A DNA stretch of 64,000 nucleotides from Rhabditoides inermis (GCA_963966185.1 CAWZYM010000300.1:489001-553000); one strand, 5' to 3'. Counted from the first letter of the stretch, positions 1 to 11,628 are shown. A program made the numbers and translations. Notes: generated by a model not told the origin, from the letters alone.

Positions 1-1907
1 CATTATGCTCACTCTCCAGACATGCGTCCATACGTCCAGAAGACCCACCGCCACCGCGGCGGCGTTGATGCTGTGAGTTTTTGAAGATTCATTTATTGAT
101 TAATCGATCGATGCTTTGCAGGCTCGCTGGGACCACGACGGCTTCTACGAGAACGAGCAGAAGAGGGGAAAGAAGAGCGCCGGCAGTGTAGCTTTCTCGG
201 TAGGTGCTTAACGAGTAGATTTTGGTTGGTAGATGTTTGAATATCTTGTTTTCCTATTCGCCAATAAAACTTCTATAGTGATCCTTTGCAGAACAAGTCT
301 CAGTTGATGGCGCGTACTGGCTGGAGCGAGGGCAAGGTTACGGGGTTTCTGCACATGCTCACCGCAAAAGCAAAGGTACGCGCTTCGTTGCATCGTTCGA
401 GTTGCCGATTGCCCCATTCGTTGTACATTCTTTTGTTTTGGAATTGGTTTTTGGTTTAGCTTTCGTTGTGTGTTGATAACCTAGGTATACCATAAAAATC
501 TATTCCTCCATACCTCCACTTCAGTCGGGCCTGGCTGCGGCTGTCCCTGTCGCCCCGTTCGCCCCTCGCCAGTCGGCCGTCTGCCTCACCATCACCAATC
601 TGCCCCTTGACGTCACCGCCGATGACCTCATCGTGAGAACACCTTAATTATTTAATAATTTAGATAGACGTTAACATTTGATAGACTCTCACTCTTGATA
701 CCTATTTGGTCGAAGTGAGGCGAGTTGTGAAATCAATTGGCATGACGTCACAACATATTTCGCAATCATGACGTCACTTCCAGAATGAGTTCCGCGTGTC
801 TGCCTCGGTGAGTGAGGTGTCGGAGGAACCCGGAGAGGTGTCCCTGTGGCTGCCCTCCGGAGCCGCCCGCATCGTCATCAACAAGTACAATGGAGTCCAG
901 ATCGACGGTTCGTTGTGTTGTTGTTTATCTGTTTGTTTACCTTGCACGTGCTAACAGGCCTTCCGATGCAGTTCTCGCTCACCGAGCACTTTGAACCGCG
1001 CCCCATCTCCATACACGAGCGTATGAGCGGGCTGCCCAGGTACCGTACATATATTTATCAAGTACCATGATCATTCTATCTAGGCCGACCCCCGCGATGC
1101 CGGCGCGGCTGCAGCTTATACCGAAGAGCAAGAAGTCGTTCCCTTCGAAGATCAGGAGCTCATTTGCTGGCAAGTCGAAGGCGAACAAGATGAAGAGCTT
1201 CGGCGGTAAGATCAAGAAGACCACCGGGGACAGGCTAACGTGAGTGTTTTATGTTTTAAAGGAGAGGTGTACGGAATAATAACACGAGGTTGACATAATC
1301 AATGTTGATAATGATGATTAAATTGAATCAAAAATAAAAATTCTACTAATTAATATAAAAGTAATATAAAATGAAATAGCATCTTGAAAATCAGGCAATC
1401 GGAGCTTCCTTCGCGGTGAGGTACAAACTTGGCACGAGTTTTCAATGGAAATTTAGATACAAGCTTGGTCTCGCCACGGACCTAGACACTTTCGTAGAAA
1501 TCGTTTTTACGTAAGACATCAGCTAGTCACTTCATTTTTACGTTGCGTACTCCTCTCCTTTAAAGAAGAACTCCGGGGAAAGAGTGAGCTGCCATGATTT
1601 TCCCTAATCCCCGGGCACTCTAGTTTTCCCCGGAATTTCTTCTTTAACTAAGCTTTTTCTGAAGGCGTATGGCATATTTATAATTGCACGATAGTCCAAA
1701 AAATGTACGTTATTACGATTCGAAACATACATTATCTCAGGCTCACTATTTTGTATTGCTTTCAGCCCGCTGCGTCCCTCGTCTCAGCCGACTCGCGGCC
1801 GCGGTTCGGTGGGCGGGGCCAGGATGGGCGGGGCGAAGAAGCAGATGATGTCGAAGGCGCAGCTCGATCGGGAGCTCGATCGCTACATGGCCAGGGGAAA
1901 GAAGTGA
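1..1907 (+). CDS. aly: ALYREF/THOC4-like mRNA export adaptor, copy 1 (5' end outside window)
   Basis: Homologue of the TREX-complex adaptor that loads onto spliced mRNA and hands it to the NXF1 export receptor in the nucleus. Eight exons join in phase: 1-72, 122-199, 292-375, 525-632, 784-907, 958-1039, 1084-1239, 1766-1907 (TGA). Exon 2 has RWDHDGFYE, matching the WQHDLFD motif that ALYREF uses to bind NXF1. Exons 4-6 encode an RRM, with the RNP2-like strand LTITNLPLDV and the end KYNGVQIDGLPMQF. Exon 7 is Lys/Arg-rich, and the C-terminus AQLDRELDRYMARGKK is the FoP/UAP56-binding motif. The N-terminal exon is cut by the window edge; comparison with copy 2 at 23.3 kb shows only about 17 codons are missing. 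Intron 7 (1240-1765) is enlarged by two MITEs absent from copy 2. Reading frame and family are well supported by the matching paralogue. Confidence 0.88.
1259..1560. mobile_element. MITE with 15-bp terminal inverted repeats in intron 7 of aly copy 1
   Basis: The ends AAGGAGAGGTGTACG and CGTACTCCTCTCCTT are inverted copies with one mismatch, and TA flanks each end (1257-1258, 1561-1562). The paralogous intron at 25171-25297 lacks it, giving the empty site. About 302 bp, AT-rich inside, no ORF. TA target and short TIRs suggest a Tc1/mariner-type non-autonomous element (inference). Confidence 0.72.
1563..1644. mobile_element. 82-bp MITE abutting the previous one
   Basis: The ends AAGAAGAACTCCGGGGAAA and TTTCCCCGGAATTTCTTCTT are near-perfect inverted repeats that leave only a short middle, so the element is a hairpin. 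TA flanks both ends, the left TA being shared with the 1259-1560 element. It is missing from the paralogous intron in aly copy 2. Confidence 0.6.
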
Positions 1908-2064
1908 GTTCTCGCCCATACAACTTTATCACAATATGCCACTTTGTATACGTTTCACTGGTAGAGATCATTTGTCACGTTGTTTGTTATTGTTATGTAA
2001 GTACTGTTACTATACGTTGAATGAAGTTGTTTTCGAATAGAACTCTTGTAGTTTGATAGGCTAG

Positions 2065-3418
2065 CTAGTGGATGCGGGAGAGAATGCAGAGGATGAGTGC
2101 TAGAAAGACGGGAAGAGTGGCGAAATGGGCGGGGCCAGAAGGGGCGGAGTTTCGGACTAGCGCTACGGGTGGGGAGAAGAAGGCGGTCGGATTGGGCGCG
2201 TCCGACAACGCAATCTGAATTGGAAAAATGGGCGTGAATTTGTGAACTCTCCGGACACTGACCTCGATAATCTTGCTTTCTACAATGGTCTCGTTGCCTT
2301 GACTCATCCCCGTGCAGTTGTACTCGCCTGAATCAGGTTATCGGGTTACGGTAATAAAATTTTTTCCTGAAATTTTACTCACCGATGTCGGTTTCATTGA
2401 GAGCGGCGAAAGTGAGATGAGTATAGAATCCAGCGGGGAGAGTCTAGAAAATTAATTTTAATCGTTCTCTCTCTCCCTTTATTCTCTTTCTTTTCTTTTT
2501 CTCTCACACCTTGACAGTGCCGACATCGCTTCCGTTGAACTGACAGCGGACTGTGGTCGTGTTATAGTCGAATAGCTGTAATCAGATAAGCCCCGCCCCC
2601 TCACGCCCCGCCCACCTTGAGGAAGTAGCCGGCTCCCAGCTGGACGTTGAGCCTCGTCTCCCCGATCATATCAACGTTCCACGAATCCATCACTTCGGTG
2701 GAATTGCCTGAGGACATCGATTAGTTATTTAAAACTCTCAGTCTTTGATCATAACAACGTTCCACGAATCCACAAAAATTGATTTAGTGAAATAGAAAAG
2801 GGAGATATGGGATGTGTACCTGTTGAGTTGTCATCGCCCGGCGGCGCGCCTATGAGTCCGCCCGGGGAGACGACGAGGAGAGTGCGATGGCAGACATAGT
2901 AGGGGTCGGAGGAGAAGGCGCGCACGCAACACTCGTACTCGCCCTCGTCCGCCGCCGTCGGAGACGTGAACCTGCAGAGGGGCGGGGTCAGAGGGGGCGG
3001 GACTAGCTCAGCTCACTCGATGCTGCGATTGTGCACGGTGAACTTGCGATGCGGCGATTCGGCGATCGATTCGCTGCCGTTGATGCGCCATACCTGGTGA
3101 GAGTATCTCTCTCTCACTCGAATCTCTCTCTCTCACTCGAATCTCTCTCACTCAAATCTCTCTCACCTTTCTTTCTCATTCTCACTCTCTCACTTTTTCC
3201 AAGCTGTCAAAAACGGGCTCCATAGTCACATTGTACTCGGCGCAATTGATAAAGTGCGGCGGCTTTGAGAGATCTGGAAGTTATAACCTATATAAATCAA
3301 ACAATTCATGACGTCACGTACCAAACACTGTGATGTTCCTTTGCTCGGTTTTAGAGACGTTCAACAGAGAGGCAATTGTTGGAAGAAGGGAGTATAGTGT
3401 TGATATCTCCGCTAACAT
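2065..3418 (-). CDS. Two-Ig-domain cell-surface protein, probably GPI-anchored
   Basis: Read on the minus strand from ATG 3418, which follows the acceptor-like TTTTTAG by 7 bases (a candidate spliced-leader site). The start MLAEISTLYSLLPTIASLL may be a signal peptide. Exons joined in phase give a first Ig domain with Cys (FINCAEYNV), Trp (VWRING) and the DEGEYECC signature, then a second with VRCQFNGSD and GEYNCTGMS. Several N-glycosylation sites (NRS, NST, NGS, NET) are visible. The last exon ends in a small-residue stretch and a hydrophobic tail (FATLPVFLALILCILSRIH, stop at 2065-2067) with no cytoplasmic part, typical of a GPI signal. The intron before the last exon (about 2213-2263) is open in this copy, but the paralogous intron near 25.8 kb has a stop, so it must be spliced. 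Convergent with aly copy 1. The exact family was not identified. Confidence 0.7.
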
Positions 3419-4239
3419 TCTAGATCTAAAAATGTCATGATTAACTCGAGTAATCAATATTGTAACATAAATACAAAAAGAAGAACGTAATGTGGAGACA
3501 GTTGGAGCGCGACTGAAAGTATCAGAGAAGAAGATTAGTGGTTGTGTGTGGAGAAAAAGCGAGAGAGAAAAGCGAAGTGGGGAGAAATACAAAGGGGCTA
3601 TTAGTATAAAGGTGGCATATGGAAATGAGCGTCAATGGATTACCCTTTAGGAATGGAGGCAAATACGAGCGGTATGTGTGTGTGTGTGTTAAACTAGTGT
3701 GCACGAAGTATTATTACGAAATCGAGAGCGAGTCTGGGAGGTACATCGTAGGTTTTGCGATGTAAAGTGTATTTACTGTGAGAAGCGCATTGAAGAGAGT
3801 GGGAGAGAGAGAATGAGTGAAGGAGAGATAGAGAGATAGAGATAGATGGAGAGAGAGAGAGAGAGAGGGAGAGAAAGAAAAGAGAGAGATGACGGCGAGC
3901 TTTTAGTGCTATAATGATTGCTCGCGATTATCGGTGCGACCACACTGTAAGTCTAGCGCAGTCAGGCGGATGCATCTATTCTAGAGGTGAAAAGATACAT
4001 GCGAAATGAGGACTCGACTTTCTCTGTCCATTTCTCTCTCTCTCTCTTTCTCTCTCTCTCTTTTCCTTCTTTTCTCATGTCCTCTCTTCCTCTCAGCGTA
4101 GATAAACGATGTAATAATGTAATAATGCATAAAAATTTATCAACTTTTCAAAAAGATGTGACATCAAATATGAGCATGAAACAGAAACTGTGTGAAAATC
4201 GAAGTGATGGCTGAGGATGGAGAAAATGACAGAGAGGGA
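3419..4239. other. Intergenic stretch with purine/pyrimidine microsatellites
   Basis: No gene seen. It holds a GA-rich run at about 3790-3890, a CT-rich run at about 4030-4075 and a short GT run near 3675-3690. It is the upstream region of the Ig gene. Confidence 0.5.
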
Positions 4240-4693
4240 GTGGGAGAGGAGTGGATAATTATCACCCTGCTTCCCAAGAACTGCGGGACTTTGTAAACTT
4301 CAAACCCAATGTCTATGTACATCACATACAAGATAACAAGATACAACCCAAAAAGACGCGATCCGCCTGTACCCGCAATACAGGGTGAACTTGTACGGGT
4401 GAAACTTATGATCTATGGCTATGTATTGATAACGGGGCTACATAGCGACTACAAACTACAAGATATTATACCGGACACAATATGATACGTCTCCGGTTCT
4501 ACAGTGTCATCTGGCATATGTGGTTGTGTACAGGAATGGCTAGGAGGGCGGCTGAGAGGATACCGAGTGTGTCCGACATGGTGCCCACGGAGAGGGCGAA
4601 GGCACGGTCCTCGAAACGAACCTGCAAGGGCAAGGGAGGGTCGTGTATACAGCATCTGTCACTCCATTCATTGTGTGAACTCAATAGGAGCAG
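4240..4693. repeat. Duplicated 3' end and flank of the CLN3-like gene
   Basis: Nearly identical to 12957-13145 plus 13738-14012; the second copy differs mainly by a 592-bp MITE. The segment therefore copies the last exon of the CLN3-like gene, part of its last intron and its 3' flank. Confidence 0.8.
4499..4621 (-). pseudogene. cln-3: Isolated last exon of a CLN3-like gene
   Basis: Encodes the same 40 residues plus stop as 13817-13939, including SDTLGILSAALLAIPVHNH, which aligns with the final membrane segment of CLN3 (battenin). The acceptor CTTGCAG is retained, but no upstream CLN3 exon lies nearby, so this is a duplicated orphan exon and not a working gene. Confidence 0.75.
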
Positions 4694-4764
4694 CAGGACG
4701 TCATAAACATTGCTGTCCTATTGAAAATGAGAAGAGACTATTGAGAATGAAGTTTGCTAATACG

Positions 4765-7145
4765 GTAAAAAAAACCTCTGTCAGCAACTTTTGAGTTTGC
4801 TGATAAGTTCCAAAACCTCTGTCATCAACTTTTGAGTTTGCTTATAAGTTCTGAATTCTCTGTCAGCAAATTTTATGTTTGCTGATACGGTAAAAAAACC
4901 TCTGTCAGCAACTTCTGATTTTGCTGAATCCTTCCAAAACCTCTGTCAGCAACTTTTGAGTTTGCTGATAAGTTCTAAAACCTCTGTCAGCAACTTCTGA
5001 TTTTGCTGATTGATACCTTCCAAAACCTCTGTTATCAACTTTTGAGTTTGCTGATAAGTTCTAAATCCTCTGTCAGCAAACTTTGAGTTCGCTGATACGG
5101 TAAAAAAAACCTCTGTCAGCAACTTTGAGTTTGCTGATAAGTTCTAAATCCTTTGTCAGCAAATTTTGAGTTTGCTGATGAGTTCTAAATCCTCTGTCAG
5201 CAAATGTTGAGTTTGCTGATACGGTATAAAACCTCTGTCAGCAATTTCTGATTTTGCTGATAAGTTATAAATCCTTTGTCAGCAAATTTTGAGTTTGCTG
5301 ATACGGTATAAAATCTCTGTCAGCAACTTCTGATTTTTCTGATACCTTCTAAGACCTCGGTCAGCAACTTTTGAGTTTGCTGATAAGTTCTAAACTCTTT
5401 GTCAGCAACTTTTGAGTTTGCTGATAAGTTCTGAATCCTCTGTCAGCAATTGTTGAGTTTGCTGATACGGTATAAAACCTCTGTCAGCAATTTCTGATTT
5501 TGCTGATAAGTTCTAAATCCTTTGTCAGCAAATTTAGAGTTTGCTGATGAGTTCTAAATCCTCTGTCAGCAAATGTTGAGTTTGCTGATAAGTTCTAAAT
5601 CCTCTGTCAGCAAATGTTGAGTTTGCTGATACGGTAAAAAAAACCTCTGTCAGCAACTTTGAGTTTGCTGATAAGTTCTAAATCCTTTGTCAGCAAATTT
5701 TGAGTTCGCTGATAAGTTCTGAATCCTCTGTCAGCAAATGTTGAGTTTGCTGATACGGTAAAAAAAACCTCTGTCAGCAACTTTGAGTTTGCTGATAAGT
5801 TCTAAATCCTTTGTCAGCAAATTTTGAGTTTGCTGATAAGTTCTAAATCCTCTGTCAGCAAATGTTGAGTTTGCTGACACGGTATAAAACCTCTGTCAGC
5901 AATTTCTGATTTTGCTGATAAGTTCTAAATCCTTTGTCAGCAAATTTTGAGTTTGCTGATAAGTTCTAAATCCTCAGTCAGCAATTGTTGTGTTTGCTGA
6001 TACGTTCTAAAACCTCTGTCAGCAAATGCTGACAGAGGATTTAGAACTTATCAGCAAACTCAAAAGTTGCTGACCGAGGTCTTAGAAGGTATCAGAAAAA
6101 TCAGAAGTTGCTGACAGAGGTTTTATACCGTATCAGCAAACTCAAAATTTGCTGACTGAGGATTTAGAACTTATCAGCAAACTCAAAATTTGCTGACAAA
6201 GGATTTAGAACTTATCAGCAAATCAGAAATTGCTGACAAAAAAACCTCTGTCAGCAACTTTTGAGTTTGCTGATAAGTTCTAAATCCTCTGTCAGCAACT
6301 TCTGATTTTGCTGATACCTTCCAAAACCTCTATTAGCAACTTTTGAGTTTGCTGATAAATTCGAAATCCTCTCTCAAGATTTTGCTGATACCTTCCAAAA
6401 CCTCTGTAAGCAACTTTTGAGTTTGCTGATAAGTTCTAAATCCTCTGTCAGCAACTTTTCACTTTTGCTGATACCTTCCAAAACCTCTGTTATCAACTTT
6501 TGAGTTTGCTGATAAATTCGAAATCCTCTCTCAAGATTTTGCTGATACCTTCCAAAACCTTTGTCTGCAACTTTTGAGTTTGCTGAAAAGTTCTAAATTC
6601 TCTCTCAAGATTTTGCTGATACCTTCCAAAACCTCTGTCAGCAACTTTTGAGTTTGCTGATACCTTCCAAAACCTCTGTCAGCAACTTTTGAGTTTGCTG
6701 ATAAGTTCTAAATCCTCTGTCAGCAACTTCTGATTTTGCTGATACCTTCCAAAACCTCTGTTAGCAACTTTTGAGTTTGCTGATAAGTTCTAAGTCCTCT
6801 GTCTCTGTCAGCAACTTCTGATTTTGCTGAAACCTTCCAAAACCTCTGTAAGCAACTTTTGAGTTTGCTGATAAGTTCTAAATCCTCTGTCAGCAACTTC
6901 TGAATTTGCTGATACCTTCCAAAACCTCTGTCAGCAACTTTTGAGTTTGCTGACAAGTTCTAAATCTTCTCTCAAGATTTGTCTGATACCTTCTAAAACC
7001 TCTGTGCGCAACTTTTGAGTTTGCTGATAAGTTCTAAATCCTCTGTCAGCAAATTTTGAGTTTGCTGATACGGTATAAAACCTCCGTCAGCAACTTCTGA
7101 TTTTGCTGATACCTTCCAAAACCTCTGTCAGCAACTTTTGAGTTT
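4765..7145. repeat. Tandem array of ~41-bp hairpin-forming units with an internal inverted block
   Basis: Roughly 57 units of the type CCTCTGTCAGCAAC-TTTTGAG-TTTGCTGATAAGTTCTAAAT. Every unit has CAGCAA and TTGCTG arms around a short spacer, so each can fold into a hairpin. At about 6025-6238 the units run in the opposite orientation. Later units carry variants (GATACCTTCC, GATACGGTA) that recur with a two- or three-unit rhythm. Small ORFs across it are shadows. Confidence 0.9.
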
Positions 7146-7212
7146 AAGAATTACGCACTTTTTTTAATAGAAGTACACACTAATAGAAGTAGAAGTACAC
7201 AAACGGGTTACC

Positions 7213-7640
7213 TTGTTCTGCTGCTCCCAACTCTCAACTACCATACTCTCCTCCGAGTCACCGAGACGGCTTGCGGGGAGAGGGAGGGTAAGTGTTCGAG
7301 TGAGGAAGGATGTGGACTGCTCGCACTCTTGGAGAACGGAAGAGACAGGCTCGCGGCCGTGTCGCAGACCAGGCTGAAGCATAAAATTAATTGCAAACTG
7401 TAACAATTATCACTCACCGCGACTCAAGGCGGTATGATTTGCTTAGGCAGTAAGTACACAGGAGTGCGACCAGGACGGCGAGGGGCGTTCGTGTTGGATG
7501 ATGTGAGAGGCGGGGGAGTGGTAGGAGTGAGCGGAGGAGTGAAAGGATATACAACTGAATTATGAGTACGTGGTAAACTCTTCTCCATTTCTCCAGTTCT
7601 GAAGGCGTGCGAATAGTGTCGTAGCATAAAAATCTCTCCG
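7213..7640 (-). CDS. Possible two-exon fragment of an unknown minus-strand gene
   Basis: Two open stretches can be joined on the minus strand: about 7634-7415 (ending TCGCG, then GTGAGTG) and about 7374-7213 (after GCTTCAG, ending AACAAG, then GTAACC). The first reads through a hydrophobic piece, PLAVLVALLCTYCL; the second has PVSSVLQECEQSTSFL. Splice signals are reasonable, but no start, stop or family could be recognised. It could equally be non-coding. Confidence 0.22.
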
Positions 7641-7839
7641 CTACTATGAATTTTCATAAATTAGCCTCATTAGCGTTGCACCGTCTGCCGGGCGTCATTT
7701 GCATGTCTGGAGAGGGCGAGTGGGCAATGCTAAAGTCGACTTAAGAAATGACGATGAAAGGATGGTCAGTTGATGCGGCGGCGACGGCGGTGAGCGGCTG
7801 CCAGGTACATACTCCCCTCCCTTCCCCCTACTTGCCGAC

Positions 7840-8545
7840 CCCGTTCAGGTGCTGCTGCTGTCGGGCCGGCGCCCCCGGAGCCGGACCCGCCGCCCCCGGA
7901 CCGGCCGCCCCCCGGAGCCGCTGTCGCCGTGCAGGGCCGGAGCCGGAACCGGACCCGCCGCCCCCGGACCGGCCGCCCCCCGGAGCCGCTGTCGTCGTGC
8001 AGGGCTGGAGCCGGAGCCGGACCCACCATCCCCGGACCGGCCGCCCCCCGGAGCCGCTGTCGTCGTGCAGGGCTGGAGCCGGAGCCGGACCCGCCACCCC
8101 CGGACCGGCCGCCCCCGGACCCGCCGCCCCCGGACCGGCCTCCCCCGGACCGGCCTCCCCGGGACCGGCCGCCCCCGGACCGGCCTCCCCGGGACCGGCC
8201 GCTTCCCACGGACCGGCCGCCCCCGGACCCGCCGCTTCCCACGGACCGGCCGCCCCCGGACCCGCCGCCCCCGGACCGGCCTCCCCGGGACCGGCCGCCC
8301 CCGGACCGGCCGCCCCCGGACCGGCCGCTTCCCACGGACCGGCCTCCCCGGGACCGGCCGCCCCCGGACCGGCCGCCCCCGGACCGGCCGCTTCCCACGG
8401 ACCGGCCGCCCCCGGACCCGCCGCCCCCGGACCGGCCTCCCCCTGACCGGCCGCTTCCCACGGACCGGCCGCTTCCCACGGACCGGCCGCCCCCGGACCC
8501 GCCGCCCCCGGACCGGCCGCTTCCCACGGACCCGTCGCCGTCCTG
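7840..8545. repeat. GC-rich minisatellite: three 68-bp units, then 15/18-bp units
   Basis: Three copies of a 68-bp unit begin at about 7913, 7981 and 8049 and include GCTGTCGTCGTGCAGGGC. From about 8095 the repeat collapses to 15-bp units (GACCGGCCGCCCCCG) mixed with 18-bp units containing CTTCCCACG. Long ORFs exist in several frames on both strands because the units lack stops. The 68-bp period changes frame in each unit, which argues against coding. Confidence 0.85.
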
Positions 8546-8589
8546 AACACGCAGGTGCCGGAGCAGTGCCGGTTCCGCCGTCGCTGTAG

Positions 8590-9486
8590 TCGATGCTGCC
8601 TACATGGAGGAGGAGAGGTGGGGAGGGAGGGTTACTGTATATTACAGTAGTCTGGTACCGACAGTAGATATGATCGATTTTGGGGGTGGGGGATGATTGA
8701 GAGACGGCTCTCGTTTGGCGAGAGTCGTCCTCTCTCTCTTTCCCCTGAATCGTTCTATTTTCACGCTGTACCCCAACCCCCCCCCCCCCCCTTCCGGTGT
8801 CTATTGATCGAATATCGATTAATAGGTACAGTAATCCTAAATTTCGTAATCTACTTCAAATCATTTTATTTTCTCGCTCTTTCCTGTCCCTGTCCTGTTC
8901 GCTGTCCCTGGACGTCTTCATACGACGCTCTCAGGTGCGTTCATCTCTGTCTTTCTCTCTCATCTCTGTATATTGAACCTAAATAATTCGATAATTTATG
9001 TGACCACTCCGGCCGCCGTTTTCTCTGGCACTCCTCTCGTGGACAGTCCGAAGACACTCACAACACAACAGCATCCACTTCAATCTCATCATTAAATCGC
9101 AGTGTGCTGTCGCTCCCTCCCTCCCTGCCTATTTTTCCATTGCCAATAAATCGATTTGTACTTTGTTGTTTCGAAGTCGTTTGAAGTATGGTAGTATTGG
9201 TATTTTCAGTGGGTAGATGTATTGTTGGTTTGTGGGATTGTGGATGAAAATTACTGGATTCCCACTTTCTCATAATTTGGTATACGATACTATGAAACAT
9301 CGAATATAGAGAAACTCGAAACTCGATCCGCCACGCTGAGGGAGGGAGAGAGAGAGAGAGAGAGAATGGGAGGGAGATAGGATGCGTGCTAAACGAAAGA
9401 TTCAGAGGAAAGAGTGAGTGGGGACAGCCCTCGCCAACGAGAACCACCTCCCAAACACTCCCACCCCCAATATCGATCGAGTAAAG

Positions 9487-9523
<37 letters not shown>

Positions 9524-9880
9524 GAGGAAGAGAGAAGGAGAGAGAAGCTGTTGTACCTTTTACGCTCCGTGGGGGTCCCTGGTCTGACGGGGCAGCAGGT
9601 GCGTGCGCACACCTGAGAACACCTGAGAAAGTGCACGTTATCACCAATCAATATCCGATCAACAGTCAATAAATAGAATGATGCGTAAATATCCGAACGA
9701 ACGGGGAGAACTGAGGGTGGCCCTCGCCATCGAGAACCTCCTCCCAGCCGCTCCCACCCCCCGTATCGATCAATCCTACAGTGGACTACGGGAATTACAG
9801 GATCCCCTCTCCCCTCCCCACCTGCGGCTCCCGCTTCCGTCAGTCCGCCTCGTCCACCTACGTCCATAAAAACACACCTT
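8590..9880. other. Intergenic stretch with simple repeats and a small internal duplication
   Basis: No gene recognised. It contains a C-run near 8778-8791, GA-runs at about 9344-9364 and 9488-9520, and a diverged direct duplication of about 60 bp (about 9425-9480 and 9720-9778, both containing CCCTCGCCA and a TATCGATC end). Confidence 0.4.
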
Positions 9881-9887
9881 CACAGCC

Positions 9888-10032
9888 TCGATGGCGATAT
9901 TCCATATCCTTGTAGGCTTGGGTGACGGCTCCAGAGACGGACACGTCACGGTACTCACCTGTGGTGGCCGATACGGGAGTCGTTGAGCCACACTACGTAG
10001 TTCCTGACCACGCTGGTCTTGGCATCGAACAC
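9888..10032 (-). pseudogene. rpl-20: Ribosomal protein eL20 (RPL18A) pseudogene fragment
   Basis: On the minus strand, after TTTAG at 10033-10037, the frame reads VFDAKTSVVRNYVVWLNDSR then IGHH, matching the eL20 segment that has IWLR..SR.GHH. Immediately after, in another frame, comes GEYRDVSVSGAVTQAYKDM then EYRHR, matching REYRD..AGAVTQ.YRDM..RHR of eL20. Only 4 bases (AGGT) separate HH from EYRD where the family has four codons, so about 8 bases are missing and the frame is broken. A possible upstream exon at 10122-10174 does not join in phase. Upstream and downstream eL20 parts were not found, so it is a decayed fragment. Confidence 0.68.
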
Positions 10033-10534
10033 CTAAACGAAATACATTTTCATATACAGAACCTTGGAAAAACGTGTAGCACATTTGCGACAAACATGAA
10101 AAATGGAAATAAAATACCCACCTGGGTTGAGGTGGCTGGTGGCGCTGCGCATCAGCTCGTTCAACAAGCACGCCCTGAAACAAATAATAATATTAATCGG
10201 CGCGCAGCGGCGAGCACGGATCCCTCCCGTCGTGCCCGGGCTAGGCGCACAGCGGCGAGCATACTGTAGTACGAGCACTGTAGCCTCAGAAGCTTTTGCT
10301 GTTTCCCTTTAAAATACGTTAATGCTAGTTAGCTGAACGTGTTTGTGCAAGTATAAGATACGGGTGGATAATGCGGCTTGTGGTGAAAATGTAGCGTTTC
10401 TAGTATTTAGAATGTCTGTTGTGATCTGCGTGTAATGACGGCGGTCGACGGGGCGAGAACTGTCGCTGTTCCCTCATTCGACTATCCTGCGTCCGAGAGG
10501 ACAGCAGGTCTACTAACACAAATACTAGGGTGAG

Positions 10535-10895
10535 TTAGCCTCCCCCTCTCTCCCCCCCTTCTTTACCTCCCCTCCCTCTCTCCCCCCCCCCCTCCCCCTT
10601 CCTCTCTCTCCCTTCTCTACCTCTCTCCCCGTCCCTCTCCCCCCTCCCCCTCTCTCCCCTCCCTTCTTTACCTCCCCTCCCTCTCTCCCCCCCTCCCCCT
10701 TCCTCTCTCTCCCTTCTCTACCTCTCTCCCCCCCTCTTGTCTCCCTCCCCGTCCCTCTCTCCCCCTCCCTCTTTCTCCCTTCTTTACCTCTCGTTCCCCC
10801 CTCTTGTCTCTCCCTACCCCTCCCCCCTCTCTCTCCCCCCTCCCTCTGTCTCTCCCTCCCCTCCCCCTCCCTTCCTCTCCCTCTCTCACCCGTGC
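10535..10895. repeat. Long polypyrimidine tract before a coding exon
   Basis: About 360 bases almost entirely C and T, with CTCTCTCCCCC-type units repeated (e.g. CTTCTTTACCTCCCCTCC twice). It leads straight into the acceptor CATTCCAG before the ATG at 10906, so it may be an intron or outron tract. Confidence 0.7.
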
Positions 10896-10905
10896 TTCAT
10901 TCCAG

Positions 10906-11628
10906 ATGTCTGATGTTACTGGAGTCTTCATTGTTCCCTCTGGCGAGGAGCAGGATGTTCTAGGATGGAGATGTGCCTGCAACGCAAAGGCGACACACAA
11001 GTGCGGTGGCTGCAACAAAGCTACTGGCTGGTGCTGTTACTCAAACCATGAGGATTCGTATCTTGGGGGTGCTGTAGTTTGGAATAATGCATGGGTCTTT
11101 GGGTAGTTGGGTACTGTATACTACAGTAATCTCGTATTGTAGCCCATCCTCCTCGCTTCCTGCGCGTACCTGTGCCTATGCGTTGTGCATGGCGCAGAAG
11201 CTGCCGCGCTTTGTTGCGGGCAGCTTGTATGTCACAACTGTCGCCGATTTCAACACGCCTCGCATCGCCACTCCACCCAGGTACTGCTGGCGCCTGATGC
11301 GCGCACCCTCATGCCTCGATTACAGGCCATCCATCCCATCCTCGACAACGTCTCGCGCAAGACGTTGCCGAAGATAGCGTCGTACCAGTTCGACGTGATC
11401 TACGCCGACTCGTACAGGACCGGATCTGCTCGCGATGAGCTGCGCAAGGTGAAGCTGGAGACGGCTGACATGGCGAGGACACTGGCAGAAAAGAGCGACG
11501 ATAACAGCAAGCTGCGCAAACAAGTCGAAGAGCAAGAGAAGATGATTGCCTCGCTCAACGCTAAGATCGACAACCTCAACGCCCAGACCCGTCATGCTTC
11601 CAATGAGGAGGAGATCAAGAAGAAGTAG
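10906..11628 (+). CDS. Small Cys/His-rich (B-box-like) coiled-coil protein
   Basis: Two exons, 10906-11068 and 11198-11628, join in phase to 197 residues. The ATG follows CATTCCAG directly, which suits a trans-splice or cis acceptor. Residues about 23-45 have WRCACNAKATHKCGGCNKAT then GWCC, and after the splice CCGQLVCHNCRRFQHASHRH, a paired Cys/His pattern that resembles zinc-binding B-box or related fingers. From about residue 140 the chain is a charged coiled coil (KLETADMARTLAEKSDD, LRKQVEEQEKMIASL) ending in a Lys-rich tail. Finger plus coiled coil is a TRIM-like arrangement, but no RING is seen. The same combination occurs in the gene at 56.3-57.1 kb. Donor GGGG|GTGCTG was chosen because it alone restores the Cys-rich frame. 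Confidence 0.62.

Noticed and set aside
4765..7145. CRISPR-like array of short palindromic repeats
   Set aside because: No unique spacers and no cas genes; units are contiguous, and the host is a eukaryote.
7748..8589. Pro-rich, Gly-rich or collagen-like proteins in overlapping frames
   Set aside because: GC-rich minisatellite; the 68-bp unit shifts frame, and several frames are open at once.
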